From: Malania oleifera | Lineage: Eukaryota > Streptophyta > Magnoliopsida > Santalales > Ximeniaceae | Length of the DNA: 64,000 nt | Assembly: GCF_029873635.1 (NCBI RefSeq) | Contig: NC_080422.1 | Location: 19,062,095 to 19,126,094, forward strand | Direction: 5' to 3' | Program-made: the position numbers and the translations under genes | Part shown: piece by piece, positions 21,817-32,734 of the stretch | Layout of the letters: each line of letters begins with the position of its first letter | Position numbering within the stretch: the first letter of the stretch is position 1 | The notes under the pieces: generated by a model | What the model saw: only the letters and a program-made list of their open reading frames with translations | What the model was told of the DNA's origin: nothing | The model's database searches: none

Positions 21817-23033
21817 TGGTTTTGCAAATCAAAATACATCCAAGAATTGAAAAATCTATTTTGAGAAGCTGAAAGCACTCTTGTTCTTCCAAAGCTCTCT
21901 TGCTCACGCATTGCAAATCTCTTTTGCTGAGATATTCTAAAGTGCTAATCCTTCCTTCTCTGAATTCCTACTGCTAATCCTCATCTAAGAAGGATATTGG
22001 TGAATTCTACACTTGAGCTTCATTCCATTTCATATTGATATTTTACATTGAAGTATATAGTGCTAAAATTGTACTAACTTGCTCTTTGAGAGAGTATACT
22101 TGTATGTAGATCTTATCTTGTGTTTCTTGTAGTTCTTTGACATTCCAAGGATTGTTTGGATCGTTGGCTAAGCAAGGGGATATTGCTTAGAAAGGCGGGC
22201 TCTAGCCTAAAGGAGTGACCAAACGAGGGGACATCGTTTGGAGAGGCGGGCTCAAGCCTAGTGAAGGAGTGTTTGAGCATGGGGTATTGCTTGTAATCAG
22301 GTTTTGTTCCACCCATCAATGGAACAGGTTTAGTGAATCCTTTGGTGGTTTGCCAAAAGTGAGGACGTAGGCTGGGTTTAAGCCGAACCTCGTAAAAATC
22401 CCCGTCTCACTCTCTCTTTTCCTATTATTTATTTTCAATGCATATTTAAATTGTGTGGATGGTTTAAATTTGAAAATCATATAAACTACGTATATTTGGA
22501 AATCAAACAAACTTAAGGTTTAATTTTGATTTGGGTTGCGGAAACCGAAAGGGAGTACGTTGGTTACACCATATCTTGCGGAAACCATACAAGAGTACGT
22601 TACTTGGTTAACATCCCAAAGATAAATTTACCAAGAGTTTATTTGAATTCTAAATATTTGGAAAGAGTGATTGGATTCATTTATACAAGGCTTTACATCA
22701 GCAAGCATAAATTCTCATTCACTACAGGGTTTGGTTCAAATTTGGCTAATATAAACAAACAACCATTTTGAGTTTTTATATTACATAAGTGTTGTGTATT
22801 GGCTTGTTTGTTTACTTTCTAATTATAGTTGATTGGTTTGGTTGAATGATTGGATGTTTGTATGGTTAAAGATTAAACAAAGAAACTAAGTTCTTGAGTG
22901 CTTAACAAATTAAACAAATAAGTCACGAATTGGTTAAAAGAAATAAAATAAGTTTAAGAATTCTAAAAGGAACTAAAACGAAAGTTTTAAAAGCCAATTC
23001 ACCCCCCCTCTTGGAAATATATTCCTAATTTCA

Positions 23034-24010
23034 GAAAGCAAGCAGGAGTCTTGGGTCTTAGACTCCAAAGCCTCATTTCATGCCACATGCTGTAGAGATT
23101 GCTTAGAGGAGTACACACCAGGTAATTTTGGTAAGGTGTACCTTGGCAACTATCAAACTTGCGACGTAACTGGCAAAGGAGTTGTGAAGATCAATATAAA
23201 TGGGTTAGTATAGAAGCTGAAGGATGTTAGGTATATTCCAGACCTGAGAAAGAATTTGATCTCAGTTGGTCAGCTGGCAGATGAGGGATACACGACGAAA
23301 TTCATTGGCAATGAATGGAAAGTTTCAGAGGGTGTACTAATGATTGCGCGAGGTATGAAAAGAGGAACACTTTTTCTAACCTCCAATGCCTCCATGTCTA
23401 TTTCAGTTACTGCAAGAAATGACGACAGCAATATCTAGCACCAACGACTTGGTCACATGAGCAAGAAGGGACTTAAGGTGATGCACTCAAAGGAAAAATT
23501 GAGTGGTCTACAGTCAATGCAGGTTGACATGTGTGAGGATTGTATAGTCAGGAAACAGAAGAGGGTTAGTTTCCAGATAAACACCTATGCCCCAAAGAAG
23601 AAGGGACTAGAATTGGTCCACTCAGAATGTGTTGGGACACATCAGCAGAATACCGAGAATCTTCAGGTGGAGGAACTAGTGGAGCAGATCGTCGCACCAC
23701 CATCTCCTACTCTAGATCCGAAGCTTAGGAGATCTACTCGGCCCCATATACCAGATAGAAGGTATATTGATTACTTACTTCCTACAGATGAAGGAGAGCC
23801 CGAATGCTATAATAAAGCATGTCAGGTGGCAGATACGAGCAAGTGGGAGCTTGCAATGAAGGATGAGATGAAGTCCCTCACCTTCAAAAGAATGTGGAAG
23901 TTGCCCAAAGGCCATCACAACAAGTGGGTGTACAGAATCGAAGAGGAGTATGATGGCTCCAGAAGGTGCAAGCCTCGGTTGGTAGTCAAAGGCTTTGAAC
24001 AGAAGGAAGG
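23034..24010 (+). pseudogene. Tork-like Copia pol fragments: protease, pre-integrase, start of RT
   Basis: It resumes the Tork frame with WVLDSKASFHAT, the protease site in which the Gly of D-S-G is Lys. Then come LRKNLISVGQLADEG and the pre-integrase HQRLGHMSKKGL with a C-x2-C pair. At about 23625 the frame jumps from early integrase to the region before RT (LRRSTRPHIPDRRY), so most of the integrase core is deleted. RT follows with KWELAMKDEMKSL, HNKWVYRIEEE and RLVVKGFEQKEG, then is cut at 24010 by the next LTR. Confidence 0.88.
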
Positions 24011-24454
24011 TGTTGACTCTACGAGTCAAATCCTGTTTTGATATTGACAAATCATTTGGTATTTGATCTGTGTATTGAGTTTGTGAACAGGAGTTACACT
24101 AAGCATGCACGGAAAGATAACGAGTCATGGAAGCCTTTAAGTAAAGCTTACAAATCTTGGAAAGCACCATGGAACTCAAAGAGTACGAGAATCAAGATGC
24201 AAGCGGTAAAGTTCAAGAATATCTTGGGAATGGGTATTTAGAACTCATGTACTTACATTTTCATATGATTTAATTTTAGGCTCAACATAACTTAGGATGA
24301 TTGTTAGGATTTATGCATTTCATGTACACCATTAGGGAACTTACATGGACTTAGAAAGGTTTTTAAAATCATGGAAAACTTGTTTTATAAAAGACCCAAG
24401 CAAAGAAGTAAAGAAGAATTTTAAATTGGAAATGAATATTTGAGAAAAAGGGGA

Positions 24455-24647
24455 CTTCAGTAGCCTGAACTCAACCTCAGGCGCCTGAAGAATTTCTTCG
24501 GTTGCCTGAAGATTAAGTTCGGTAGCCTGAAGAATTAAATGGGAAAACAGAACCTGGCAGAGGTACTTCGGTCACCTGACCCTGGAATCTCAGGCACCTG
24601 AAGTTGTAACTTCAGGAGCCTGAACCCCACTTCGGTTGCCTGAAGTT
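24455..24647. repeat. Palindrome array, TCAGGCGCCTGA type
   Basis: Nine copies alternating TTCGGT(T/A)GCCTGAA and TCAGGCGCCTGAA forms (also TTCAGTAGCCTGAA, TTCGGTCACCTGA, TTCAGGAGCCTGAA), packed about 20 bases apart. It sits about 90 bases upstream of the TATA box. Confidence 0.8.
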
Positions 24648-24736
24648 GCGGGAAAGTCTAAAAATCAAATTTTTATTAAAAAAACTCGCGAGCTATTTCA
24701 TTGATCCAACGGCTGAGATCAATCCTAAGGGTAATA

Positions 24737-24748
24737 AACTATATATTC
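24737..24748 (+). promoter_or_regulatory. LTR TATA box
   Basis: AAACTATATATTC region, the equivalent of the TATA box in sibling LTRs. Confidence 0.45.
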
Positions 24749-26003
24749 TGAATATCTAAACCCTAGAGAAAAATTTAGACAGACAAGAAAGAGAAGAACA
24801 CACCTTGTTGCAAGAACGTTGAAAATCTACTCCTAGTGCTATACGATTGCCTACTCTTCAATCTCTAATCTTCAAGCTTGAGCAAATCAACTCAGATTCT
24901 CAAAGGGAACTTGTTTACTCATCTGTACTTCAATCTAGTATTGAGGTTTGATCTTTCAAGTTATTATTCTTAAGAACATCTCATCTCATCTTATCTAGTG
25001 CTCTTGACTATCATTAGAGAAGTTTTGATCTTGAGTGTGCATATTCATATAAAAATTGAGTTTTGAAAAGATCATTACTTGAGAAAACTTATTTAACTTG
25101 GTTGATTGATTTTTGATTCAAGTGGGTGTTTTCTAAAGGATTTATATTTTAGATATATTAAAGCTTGATTAAATATCCTTGGTACTTATAACTATATATT
25201 TAATTGAGGGATATTTTCTGAAAATTAATATACTCAATTTGTCATTGAATACTTGAAATAAAACTTTGTGATTTTGATTGAGTGTGTATTCAAGACAAAG
25301 TTTTTTGTTAACTAGATCACATCAAACATACTTGTGCATTTTTGCAAAGTGAACCAAGAACCCTAGTTGACTCCAAAACATTTTGAATAGGTCTATACTT
25401 GGGAGTTTTGGTTAAATAGGGATTTGTGTGTTGAAGCATATCATACATAAAATGATTGTATTGTTTTCATACATTCATGAGTTTCCAGTTATATCATATG
25501 TTAATGTATTAGGATTTTGAATTGTACTCACCAGCTTTTGTTAGAAGCATTGTTTTGAGTGTTGATTTTTAGATTCTATTGTATACACGGTTCGGTGTGT
25601 GAACCGGTGTGTGAGAGGAGAGAGCTGTATCTCTTGTAAGTAGCGGAGTAGGAGGAAGTTGTGCCTCTTATAAGCAGCGGATTGTAAAGGAAGCTCCGTC
25701 CCACCTTAAGGAGCAGGGTTTTAGTGAATCCTTAAGTAACCGATCAAGGCAAGGACATAGGCCAAGTCGGCTGAACCTCGTAAAATTGTGTTTGTCTTCT
25801 CTCTTCCCTTTACTCTTTTTTTTAGCACTGCATTTAAATTATTTGTATTGCATGCATAAGTTGGTTAGTCTTGCACAAAAGTAATTGAGTAACATGAATT
25901 TATTGGTAAATATATAAGAAGATTTTAAGCCGTGAATTAGTGCCAAAGAAATTTTTAAATACCCAATTCACCCCCCCCTCTTGGGATTACACCTGATTCA
26001 ACA

Positions 26004-26016
26004 TTTGGTATCAGAG
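26004..26016 (+). other. Primer-binding site (initiator tRNA-Met type)
   Basis: TTTGGTATCAGAG abuts the LTR end; it matches the Copia PBS over its first 11 bases. Confidence 0.88.
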
Positions 26017-26060
26017 TGAGGTTTACATAGACTTGATAGTTAATTTGTAAAACGATCACA

Positions 26061-27361
26061 TGGCACACATTGGTGTAACTCCATTCAGTGGGGGACACTT
26101 ATCCACTAGACCACCAATTTTCTGTAGTGTAAATTACACCTATTGGAAATGAAGGATGAGCATATATCTACTGAACGTAGATTGGAAAGTTTGGAAAATA
26201 GTGACTAAGGGAAATTAATGCCACTGCCATGAATATACTTTCTATGCACTAGATGTCAATGAGTTTAATAGGGTAATGGCATGTAACTCAGCCAAAGAAA
26301 TTTGAAAACTAGAAGTTACATATGAAGGCACTAAGGAAGTCAAGGATAGTAGGATTCACTAGTGAATATGAAGCATTTAAAATGACGGTTGATGAATTCA
26401 TGCAATCCATGTACACTAGATTCACACACATCATTAACTCGTTAAATGCACTTGGAAAAACTTACCCTACTTATGAGTTGATCAGGAAAATACTCAGGGG
26501 ATTACCTCTAGTGTGGGAAAAGCTATGGCAATAGCATAAGGGAGAAATATCAAGGAGATGTCGGTGGACGAACTCATTGGATCATTCATCACCTATGAGC
26601 TGGCAATAAACGAGAGGAAAAATGAGCAGAGTAAAGCTAAGAAGGTCACTGCACTTAAGGCATCATCAAGCTATTCAAGTGAAGGAAGCGATTTCAAAAT
26701 AGATGATGACATGACCTTGCTAACAAAGAAGTTCGGGAAGTTTTTGAAGAAGAACAAAAAGTTCAACATAAAATTTCAGAACTCCAAATCGGAAAAAGGA
26801 GAGCAAAGCATGAAGAAAAAGAAGGAGGATCCACCAACATGCTACAACTGCCAAGAAGTTGGACACATCAAGCCTGAGTGCCCCAAGCTCATAAAAGCCT
26901 CAAAGAAAAAGAAGAAGGCGCTGAAAGTCGGCTGGGATACACACAGCATTAGTAGTTCAGAATCTGAATCCAGCGACGACGAGGTTGCAAATCTGTGTCT
27001 AATGGTGCATGATGACCTTGAGGTACAATCATCTTTTTCATCATCTTCATACTATTCTAGTGAATCTGAAAATGAAAATGATATGATGTCATATGATGAA
27101 CTGAAACAAGAATACCTATACACTATTAAAATGCTTGAGAGGAAAACAAAGAAAATTTCTGAGTTAAGAAGCAAAGTCAAAGAACTTTCAAATCTAGTTG
27201 AACACCAAAATGGATCCCATGCATCTTTCATAAAAGATAAAGATTTGAAAATTAAGGAGTTAGAAAATGACTTGAAAGGTAAATCTGAAATTATCTAGTA
27301 AATTTACTGATGGACAAAACAATTTTGAAAAGCTCTTAGGATCTCAAAGAAATTCCCTAGA
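26061..27361 (+). pseudogene. SIRE-like Copia gag (element C)
   Basis: ATG at 26061 (MAHIGVTPFSGGHLS). Stops and frameshifts break the first third. Open stretches are 26322-26534 (INSLNALGK, KILRGLPLVWE) and 26558-27298, the latter with SVDELIGSFITYEL, a Lys-rich tract, the zinc knuckle CYNCQEVGHIKPEC, an acidic Ser cluster, and a long coiled coil ending in NNFEKLLGS. Homologous in order to the gag at 3551-5036. A frameshift at about 26530 and a stop at 27296 are clear. Confidence 0.9.
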
Positions 27362-27389
27362 AAAGCAAGGGCTCAGTTTTAATGGTAAA

Positions 27390-28336
27390 TAAAATATAAA
27401 GAAAAGACATCTTTACATTAGGTATTTTACAAAAGAATCAAAGTCATATGTTCCAACTAAGAATCATTATAGAAATACTACATGTTTTAAATTTAGACAG
27501 TTGGGTCACATACAATTCGACTGTCCTTTCAAAAATAAAGATGTAAAAATAAAGAAAGTGTGGAAGGTTAAAGGTCAATCTAGCACTAACCCTCCTGGAC
27601 CCAAGACAATCTAGGTACGAAAGCTAGTTGTTTAATTGTGTCTTGCAGATTTGCTTAAGATCCGCATCCTCAAAAGATAGATGGTATATGGATAGCGGAT
27701 GCTCACACCACATGACCGGAGATAAAGCAAAATTCACATCCATCATACTCAAGGATGAAGGGTTTGTTACTTTTGGAGATAATGCTAAGGGAAGGATTAC
27801 ATGTGTCGGTAAAGTTGGTAATGATTCCTCACTCATTATTGATGATGTTTTATTAGTTGAAGGTCTAAAGCACAATTTATTGAGCATAAGTCAACTATGT
27901 GATAAAGATTACAAAGTATCATTTGAACATGATAAGTGCATAGTTGAACACAAAACTGATAATAAGACACTGTTCATTGCTAAGCGTCATGAAAAAGTAT
28001 ATACCACAAGCTTTGATAACTTAACTTCACAGAGTGTGACATGTTTATCTGCTATGAATGAAATAAGTTGGATTTGGCATAGAAGACTAAGACACGCAAA
28101 CATGGATTTAATCTCAAAGCTAGTTAAGAAAGAATTAGTTAAGGGACTGCCTAACACTAAATTTGTGAAATATAAAATTTGTGATGCATGCCAACTAGGA
28201 AAACAAGCAAGAACAAGCTTTAAGAAGAAGAAAGAGATCTCCAGTACTAGGCCACTTCAAATGCTACTCTTAGACTTATTTGGACCAAACTCAATTCAGA
28301 GTTTAGGAGGAAAATCATATGCGTTTGTCAAAATGA
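27390..28336 (+). pseudogene. SIRE-like Copia protease, pre-integrase and integrase start (element C)
   Basis: A degenerate second zinc knuckle (TTCFKFRQLGHIQFDC, about 27476-27523) is followed by a stop, then by an open frame 27628-28336. It shows WYMDSGCSHHMTGD with an intact D-S-G protease triad, LKHNLLSISQLCD, the pre-integrase HRRLRHANMDLISKL with C-x2-C, and the first integrase residues LLLDLFGPNSIQSLGGKSYAFV. At about 28336 homology stops abruptly and an inverted 3-prime region of another SIRE-like element begins; the remaining 30 codons of the ORF are read from that sequence. Confidence 0.9.
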
Positions 28337-30050
28337 ATCTAAGCCAAAAGATATTGGTGAGCATAACACGATTAGAATTTAGTTTAAGATGCTCCCCCTT
28401 TCAAATTGAATCCAAGCTTAGATGAAATAAACTGCTTAGACTTAATAATGATTGATTTCATTAAGAATTCCAAGAAGTATAAGCAATCAATTTTTTTTAA
28501 GTCTTTTAAAAAAAATATACTCGATTAAGATTTATTCATTTTACCATTGGACCAATATAATCATCCCTATACATCACACATGCATCATAATACATACATT
28601 AAGACATGAAATAAAGCACAAACCGAGAATAATTCATATCAAAACATAGAGCTTTAAAAAACGGGATATGATGTTCAGGGTTCTTAGAAGAGCCTCAATA
28701 TTCAAAAATCATAGCATAATGTATATGAGTTCTTTATGCTCTTTCTCTAGGGATGGAGTTACGCTCCTTAAATACCTAATGATTATGTGAGGATGAATTT
28801 AATTTTCATTTAGTTTTCACTCATCCTTTTAAAAATATTTTAACTTTAATTTTATTATAATCATCATTGGACAATGTTTTATGTTGGGAAAAGTCCATCA
28901 AAATTTTGGCAGTATGCCGTCTGTAAATTGGACATTTTCCCATAAAACCTGTACCTGATAGGTTGTTCTCAACAGATAGATCATATAAAGCAAGCCACAA
29001 CCTAATATCTACAACTAGCATGCAAATTTTATCACTGCATCTGCCATGCAGGAGGCATTCAACACAAGCATGTTTTCCAATAGTTCAATCAACAACTCAT
29101 AAAAGAAATGAACTATCCAACAGATGACACGAACAATAACTAACAATGGATAGTTATGAGATTAGTGCAGAGTTGTTCTCGCAAGAGCATACAGAAACAT
29201 AAGTATAAATAAAAATTGAGAGCATTTTAATGTATATAGATATGAAAGATAAATGCCCCCCCCCCCTCAATTATGCTCTCGACTTATTTAATGCCTTTTT
29301 CTTATTATTCAAGTTCTTTAGCCAAGTGTTTTAAGTTTCTATGATTATATCTTGGCTCTAAATGCTTTTAGCTTAAAGGACCAAAAGGTCACAGTAGATA
29401 TTTCTTTCAAAGTCATAAGCTTACAATGCCTTTTCTCTTTATGAATTTCAATATGCAAGAGGCCTGAGTTCAGAATGGCTTTCAATTTAAACTGCTCATG
29501 CGCAAGTTTCATTTGGACTATGAATTTTCTTTAAAATTGAAACCTAGTGCAATTAATTTACCCATTCAACTCATTTCTAAGGATATGAATCTCGAAGAGT
29601 ATTCAATATAAGTAGACATGATTAATGATATTTTCATGGAAGTGGATATGTCCAATCTCTTAGGCAAAGAGCATTTATGAGTACTTGAATTTTCTTGACC
29701 AACGCTCTTCGGAGAATGGAAAGTATCTTATATATATAATTACAATTTAAAGCAAGGATGTAAGTGGACAGGTGAAACCTTACCGAATATGATCATGGTT
29801 TGGTAAGGATTTCCTATGAAGGGGATAGATGAATCAAGATTAAAGGATTTAAATATTTAACTCAAGGGGAATAATTTGATTTAATAATAAAATACGAATC
29901 CCCTAGTGGATGCCTCTAATTTTGATTGTGTGAGGGATGTCTTATTATTAGCACAAGATAGATATGGAATTTATTATCATTGCTTATTCCTAGAGTGATG
30001 ATCAGGTTTTGACAAATGAGATTATGGTTCAAGATATATAGAATATGATG
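28337..30050 (-). repeat. Inverted 3-prime region of a SIRE-like element (left arm)
   Basis: Matches the reverse complement of 32735-34495 along its length. Shared landmarks: the GGGGGAGCAT block (28389-28398 versus 34434-34443), GATGGCATGTTGCCAAAATTT-like sequence (28896-28918 versus 33910-33930), GAATGCCTCCTGCAT...GCAGATGCAGT (29032-29060 versus 33757-33783), GAGAGCATT...ATATAGATATGA (29219-29247 versus 33556-33584), and GATAATAAATTCCATA (29966-29981 versus 32772-32787). No coding sequence is recognised. It abuts the LTR at 30051. Confidence 0.82.
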
Positions 30051-30512
30051 TGTTGACCTTATAAGTCATGCCCAGTTTTGATAATGACAAATACTTGTTG
30101 TATTTGATGGCTTTCAAGTGTATGTGCAGATTCATTTTAGTAGATCAAGTAATGGCACATGAAAGCAAAACATAAAGACCCTGAAGATTAGTTTCATGTT
30201 GTAATTCATTTTATGTATTATAGGTCTGTAATAGTAATTAGGATATAAGGTTTGTAATAATCTTTACATGTCATGCATGTAGGTTTTGTAAGCTCAACAA
30301 GACCGTAGTTTGACCATAGGGTACCGAATGTCATTAGGGTACCCTTTAGTCGACCGACACCAGATTTTTGGGACTATCTCAAAACAGCCCTTGAAAAGAC
30401 CTTAGTGAGACTTTAGGTCCCCACACGTATGCACTAATATATCCCCACAATATCTTGTCAAACAGAGGATCAATTTGAAATGGACTGAAGAAGATAAGCA
30501 TAAAATGAGAGG

Positions 30513-30885
30513 GCTCGGGCGATCGCACCCCAGGGGTTCATTTTACCTCGGGCGCCCGAACTGTTGGGAAGTCAACGGTTTGACTTGGGTTTGGGCTGCC
30601 GAACCAAGAAAGACTCTATTTCCCTTAGGCGACCGAACCCCTAGATGTGACCTTTTCACCAACTCGAGCTACCGAGTAGTTTAGTTAAAAATAGACCCCG
30701 GGCGACCGAACACGTGGATTCGGGCCACCGAACCTAGGACCGGGCACTCGAACCTACGAACAAAATGCTACTAACTTTTGTTCGGGCTACCAAACCTACA
30801 CTCAGGCTGCCGATCTTTTTTTAAGGATTTTTAAAAAATGAGTTTGGTTGGGCGACCGAACCTCGGTTCAGCCACCCGAACCTTG
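30513..30885. repeat. Palindrome array, TCGGGCGCCCGAA type
   Basis: About twelve copies: CTCGGGCGATCG, CTCGGGCGCCCGAAC, TTGGGCTGCCGAACC, TTAGGCGACCGAACC, CGGGCGACCGAAC, CGGGCCACCGAACC, CGGGCACTCGAACC, CGGGCTACCAAACC, CAGGCTGCCGA, TGGGCGACCGAACC, CAGCCACCCGAACC. The flanks GAACC are as in the GGTCGACCGAACC arrays but the centre differs. Confidence 0.85.
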
Positions 30886-31005
30886 TTGGGTTAAAATTAT
30901 TTTAACTGGGGTAAACACGGGTTAATTTGGGTTAATATTTCCTAAGAATTTTAGACTTTTCTAAGAATACTCAATAGGTCATAAACAGTTATGTTTTTGC
31001 TTTGG

Positions 31006-31017
31006 TCTATAAATATG
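31006..31017 (+). promoter_or_regulatory. LTR TATA box
   Basis: TCTATAAATATG followed by AGTTCATTTG, aligned with TCTATATATACCCCCTCATTTG of the LTR at 35621. Confidence 0.6.
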
Positions 31018-31555
31018 AGTTCATTTGTGAGGATTAAGCAAAGATTAAGAAAAATCATTAGCAAAAAATTCTCTCAAACTCAAAATCCCATTTTTCCTAT
31101 AATACTTCCAAACACTCTCATACCTTCATTCCGTTGATTAATTTTAGCTTTGTGAGATTCCTGCTTGGATTATTGCTTAGTATTATTGCTTATACTCCCA
31201 TTATTTTTTCTTGATTGATTGTTATTGTTTTTGGGGAGTCAAGCAAGAGTTTTCCCACAGATTTTTAATTGATAAATTTAGTGTTAGGAAAAACTCATTA
31301 GCTTAAGGATCTTTGCATTGTCATTGCAAAGATTCCTATAGTTCGATTTTGTTGTGCAAATTATTTTTAACAAGCTATTATTTTTTCAAACAACTCTTGA
31401 GTTTACTTCCTTGAAGAAAATATTTTGAGTTGTTTTGAATATTAGCAACATCTTTGAAACCCTGATTTATTATTGAGATTTGATATATACTGTTTCAAAG
31501 AAATAGCTTGATTAGAACACTCTTGATCATATTAGTGATAATACCTCGATGATAT

Positions 31556-32474
31556 TACCTCGATGCATGCAAATTCATATGCCATGGAACTATTATATTG
31601 TGCTTTAGATTCTAACATCCTTCTTGAGATCATGGCATGTCATAGTGCACAGGAAATCTGGGATGAACTTGAAAGAAAATAAGGAGAATCCCCGGAGAAT
31701 GAAACCACCACTCAATTAGTGGTAAATGATGGGGTTAGTGCATTAACAGAACATGAGGTATATGATTCTCACTCCAGCTCGATTGATGATTCATGTGTTG
31801 AATGCTTTGTTGCGACATATGCTAAATCACCAGTCGAATATTGTGTTAATCCTATTTTTGATGCATGTGATGATTCTTATGCTAAATGTTGTATTGTATC
31901 TTATGTTGAATCATCTAATAATCCTTGTGATAATCCTACTGATGACACATGTAATGATCCACATAATGATTGTGTTGAATTTTGTGATGAATCATGTGTT
32001 GAATTCAATGATGAAAGCATGGCTTGTAATGAAAAACTAGAAATTGCTTTAATGAAAATGCATAAATTTCTAGATAGGTTATCTAAGAAGAAAATGCTTT
32101 TGAAAAATGAAACTAATAGATTGGCAAAGCAATTAGAAAAATTAAAAAAGTATCACGCCATCCTTGAAAAGAAAAAGATTAAGAAGATCTTGAAAATCAT
32201 CTGCTTAGAGAAAGAGATAAATGATTATCCTAGTATGACACTCAAAATTAAAAATGAAAAGAATAATCACAATGAATCTTTAAGAATTAAAAGAAATAAA
32301 TTTTTCAGAAAGGGTTCATGGTTAGTTCATCAAACCCATAATCATGCCACGTCAAGTAAAAATGGAAGAGGCTTAGATAAAAAAATGATTTGGGTAATCA
32401 TGAAGGCAAACTCCGTAGGACTTAAAGAAAAATGGATTCAAATTGAAATTATCTTCCAGTTAATCTTTCCTTAG
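31556..32474 (+). pseudogene. SIRE-like Copia gag, N-terminally truncated
   Basis: It begins inside gag (AMELLYCALDSNILLEIMACHSAQEIW, about 31577-31657), matching 38748-38850 on the minus strand. After a stop at 31681 it is open at 31719-32474: a Cys/Asp-rich repetitive segment (VxYCVNPIFDACDDS-like units), ESMACNEKLEIALMKMHK, then a coiled coil (KKKMLLKNETNRLAKQLEKLKKYH) and a basic end. The zinc knuckle seen in the homologue at 37749-39035 is lost. Bases 32475-32734 continue the non-coding gag-pol junction seen there. Confidence 0.82.
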
Positions 32475-32734
32475 TTTCTAAGTTTAGGGTTTGTAATGAC
32501 TGTTGGCTTAGGAAGTGATTCGGGGTTAAAATATATAAACCTAGTATCTGCATCCACTTCCAATTGGACATAGGCATCTTTGCTTGGTAATTAACTTCAA
32601 ATTCTTATTGCATACTTAAATGTACAATTCTTAAGTTAAGTATATATTGTCCATTGCACAAACTTGTGGTTTAGGGAATCCATCTCACACTATATATCAC
32701 TTAATCCTAAACCCATCCTTGAAATTAAAAGCCT

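Larger units (their letters stand above)
20884..23033 (+). mobile_element. Solo LTR, SIRE-like Copia, with GAAAG target duplication
   Basis: 2150 bases, TGTTGAATTAACAAGG ... CCTAATTTCA, flanked by GAAAG at 20879-20883 and 23034-23038. Removing it joins Tork gag to protease in one frame, which confirms both ends. It has the SIRE-like framework: GGTGATAACAAAC after the start, palindrome array, TATA box, TGCGGAAACCGAAAGGGAG and the CACCCCCCCTCTTGG block near the end. A direct duplication of about 40 bases lies at 20961-21002 versus 20998-21036. Confidence 0.93.
24011..26003 (+). mobile_element. 5-prime LTR of SIRE-like Copia element C
   Basis: 1993 bases, from TGTTGACTCTACGAG to TTCAACA, followed directly by a PBS. 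It inserted into the Tork RT coding frame. It carries the shared SIRE-like framework, a palindrome array (24455-24647), a TATA box, the CCGAACCTCGTAAAAT... part (or its equivalent here, CTGAACCTCGTAAAAT) and CACCCCCCCCTCTTGGG near its end. Confidence 0.92.
30051..31545 (+). mobile_element. 3-prime-truncated LTR, SIRE-like Copia
   Basis: Starts TGTTGACCTTATAAGTCATG, close to the LTR at 35621 (both go on to GATAATGACAAATACTTGTTG). It runs through the palindrome array and TATA box and is joined at about 31545 to gag sequence. The usual last 500 to 600 bases of the LTR, the PBS and the first gag codons are missing, so it is a deletion fusion. Confidence 0.85.

Noticed and set aside
23457-24041. 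Reading 23457-24041 as one host gene
   Set aside because: It is pre-integrase joined to the start of Copia RT by deletion; the last residues come from an inserted LTR.
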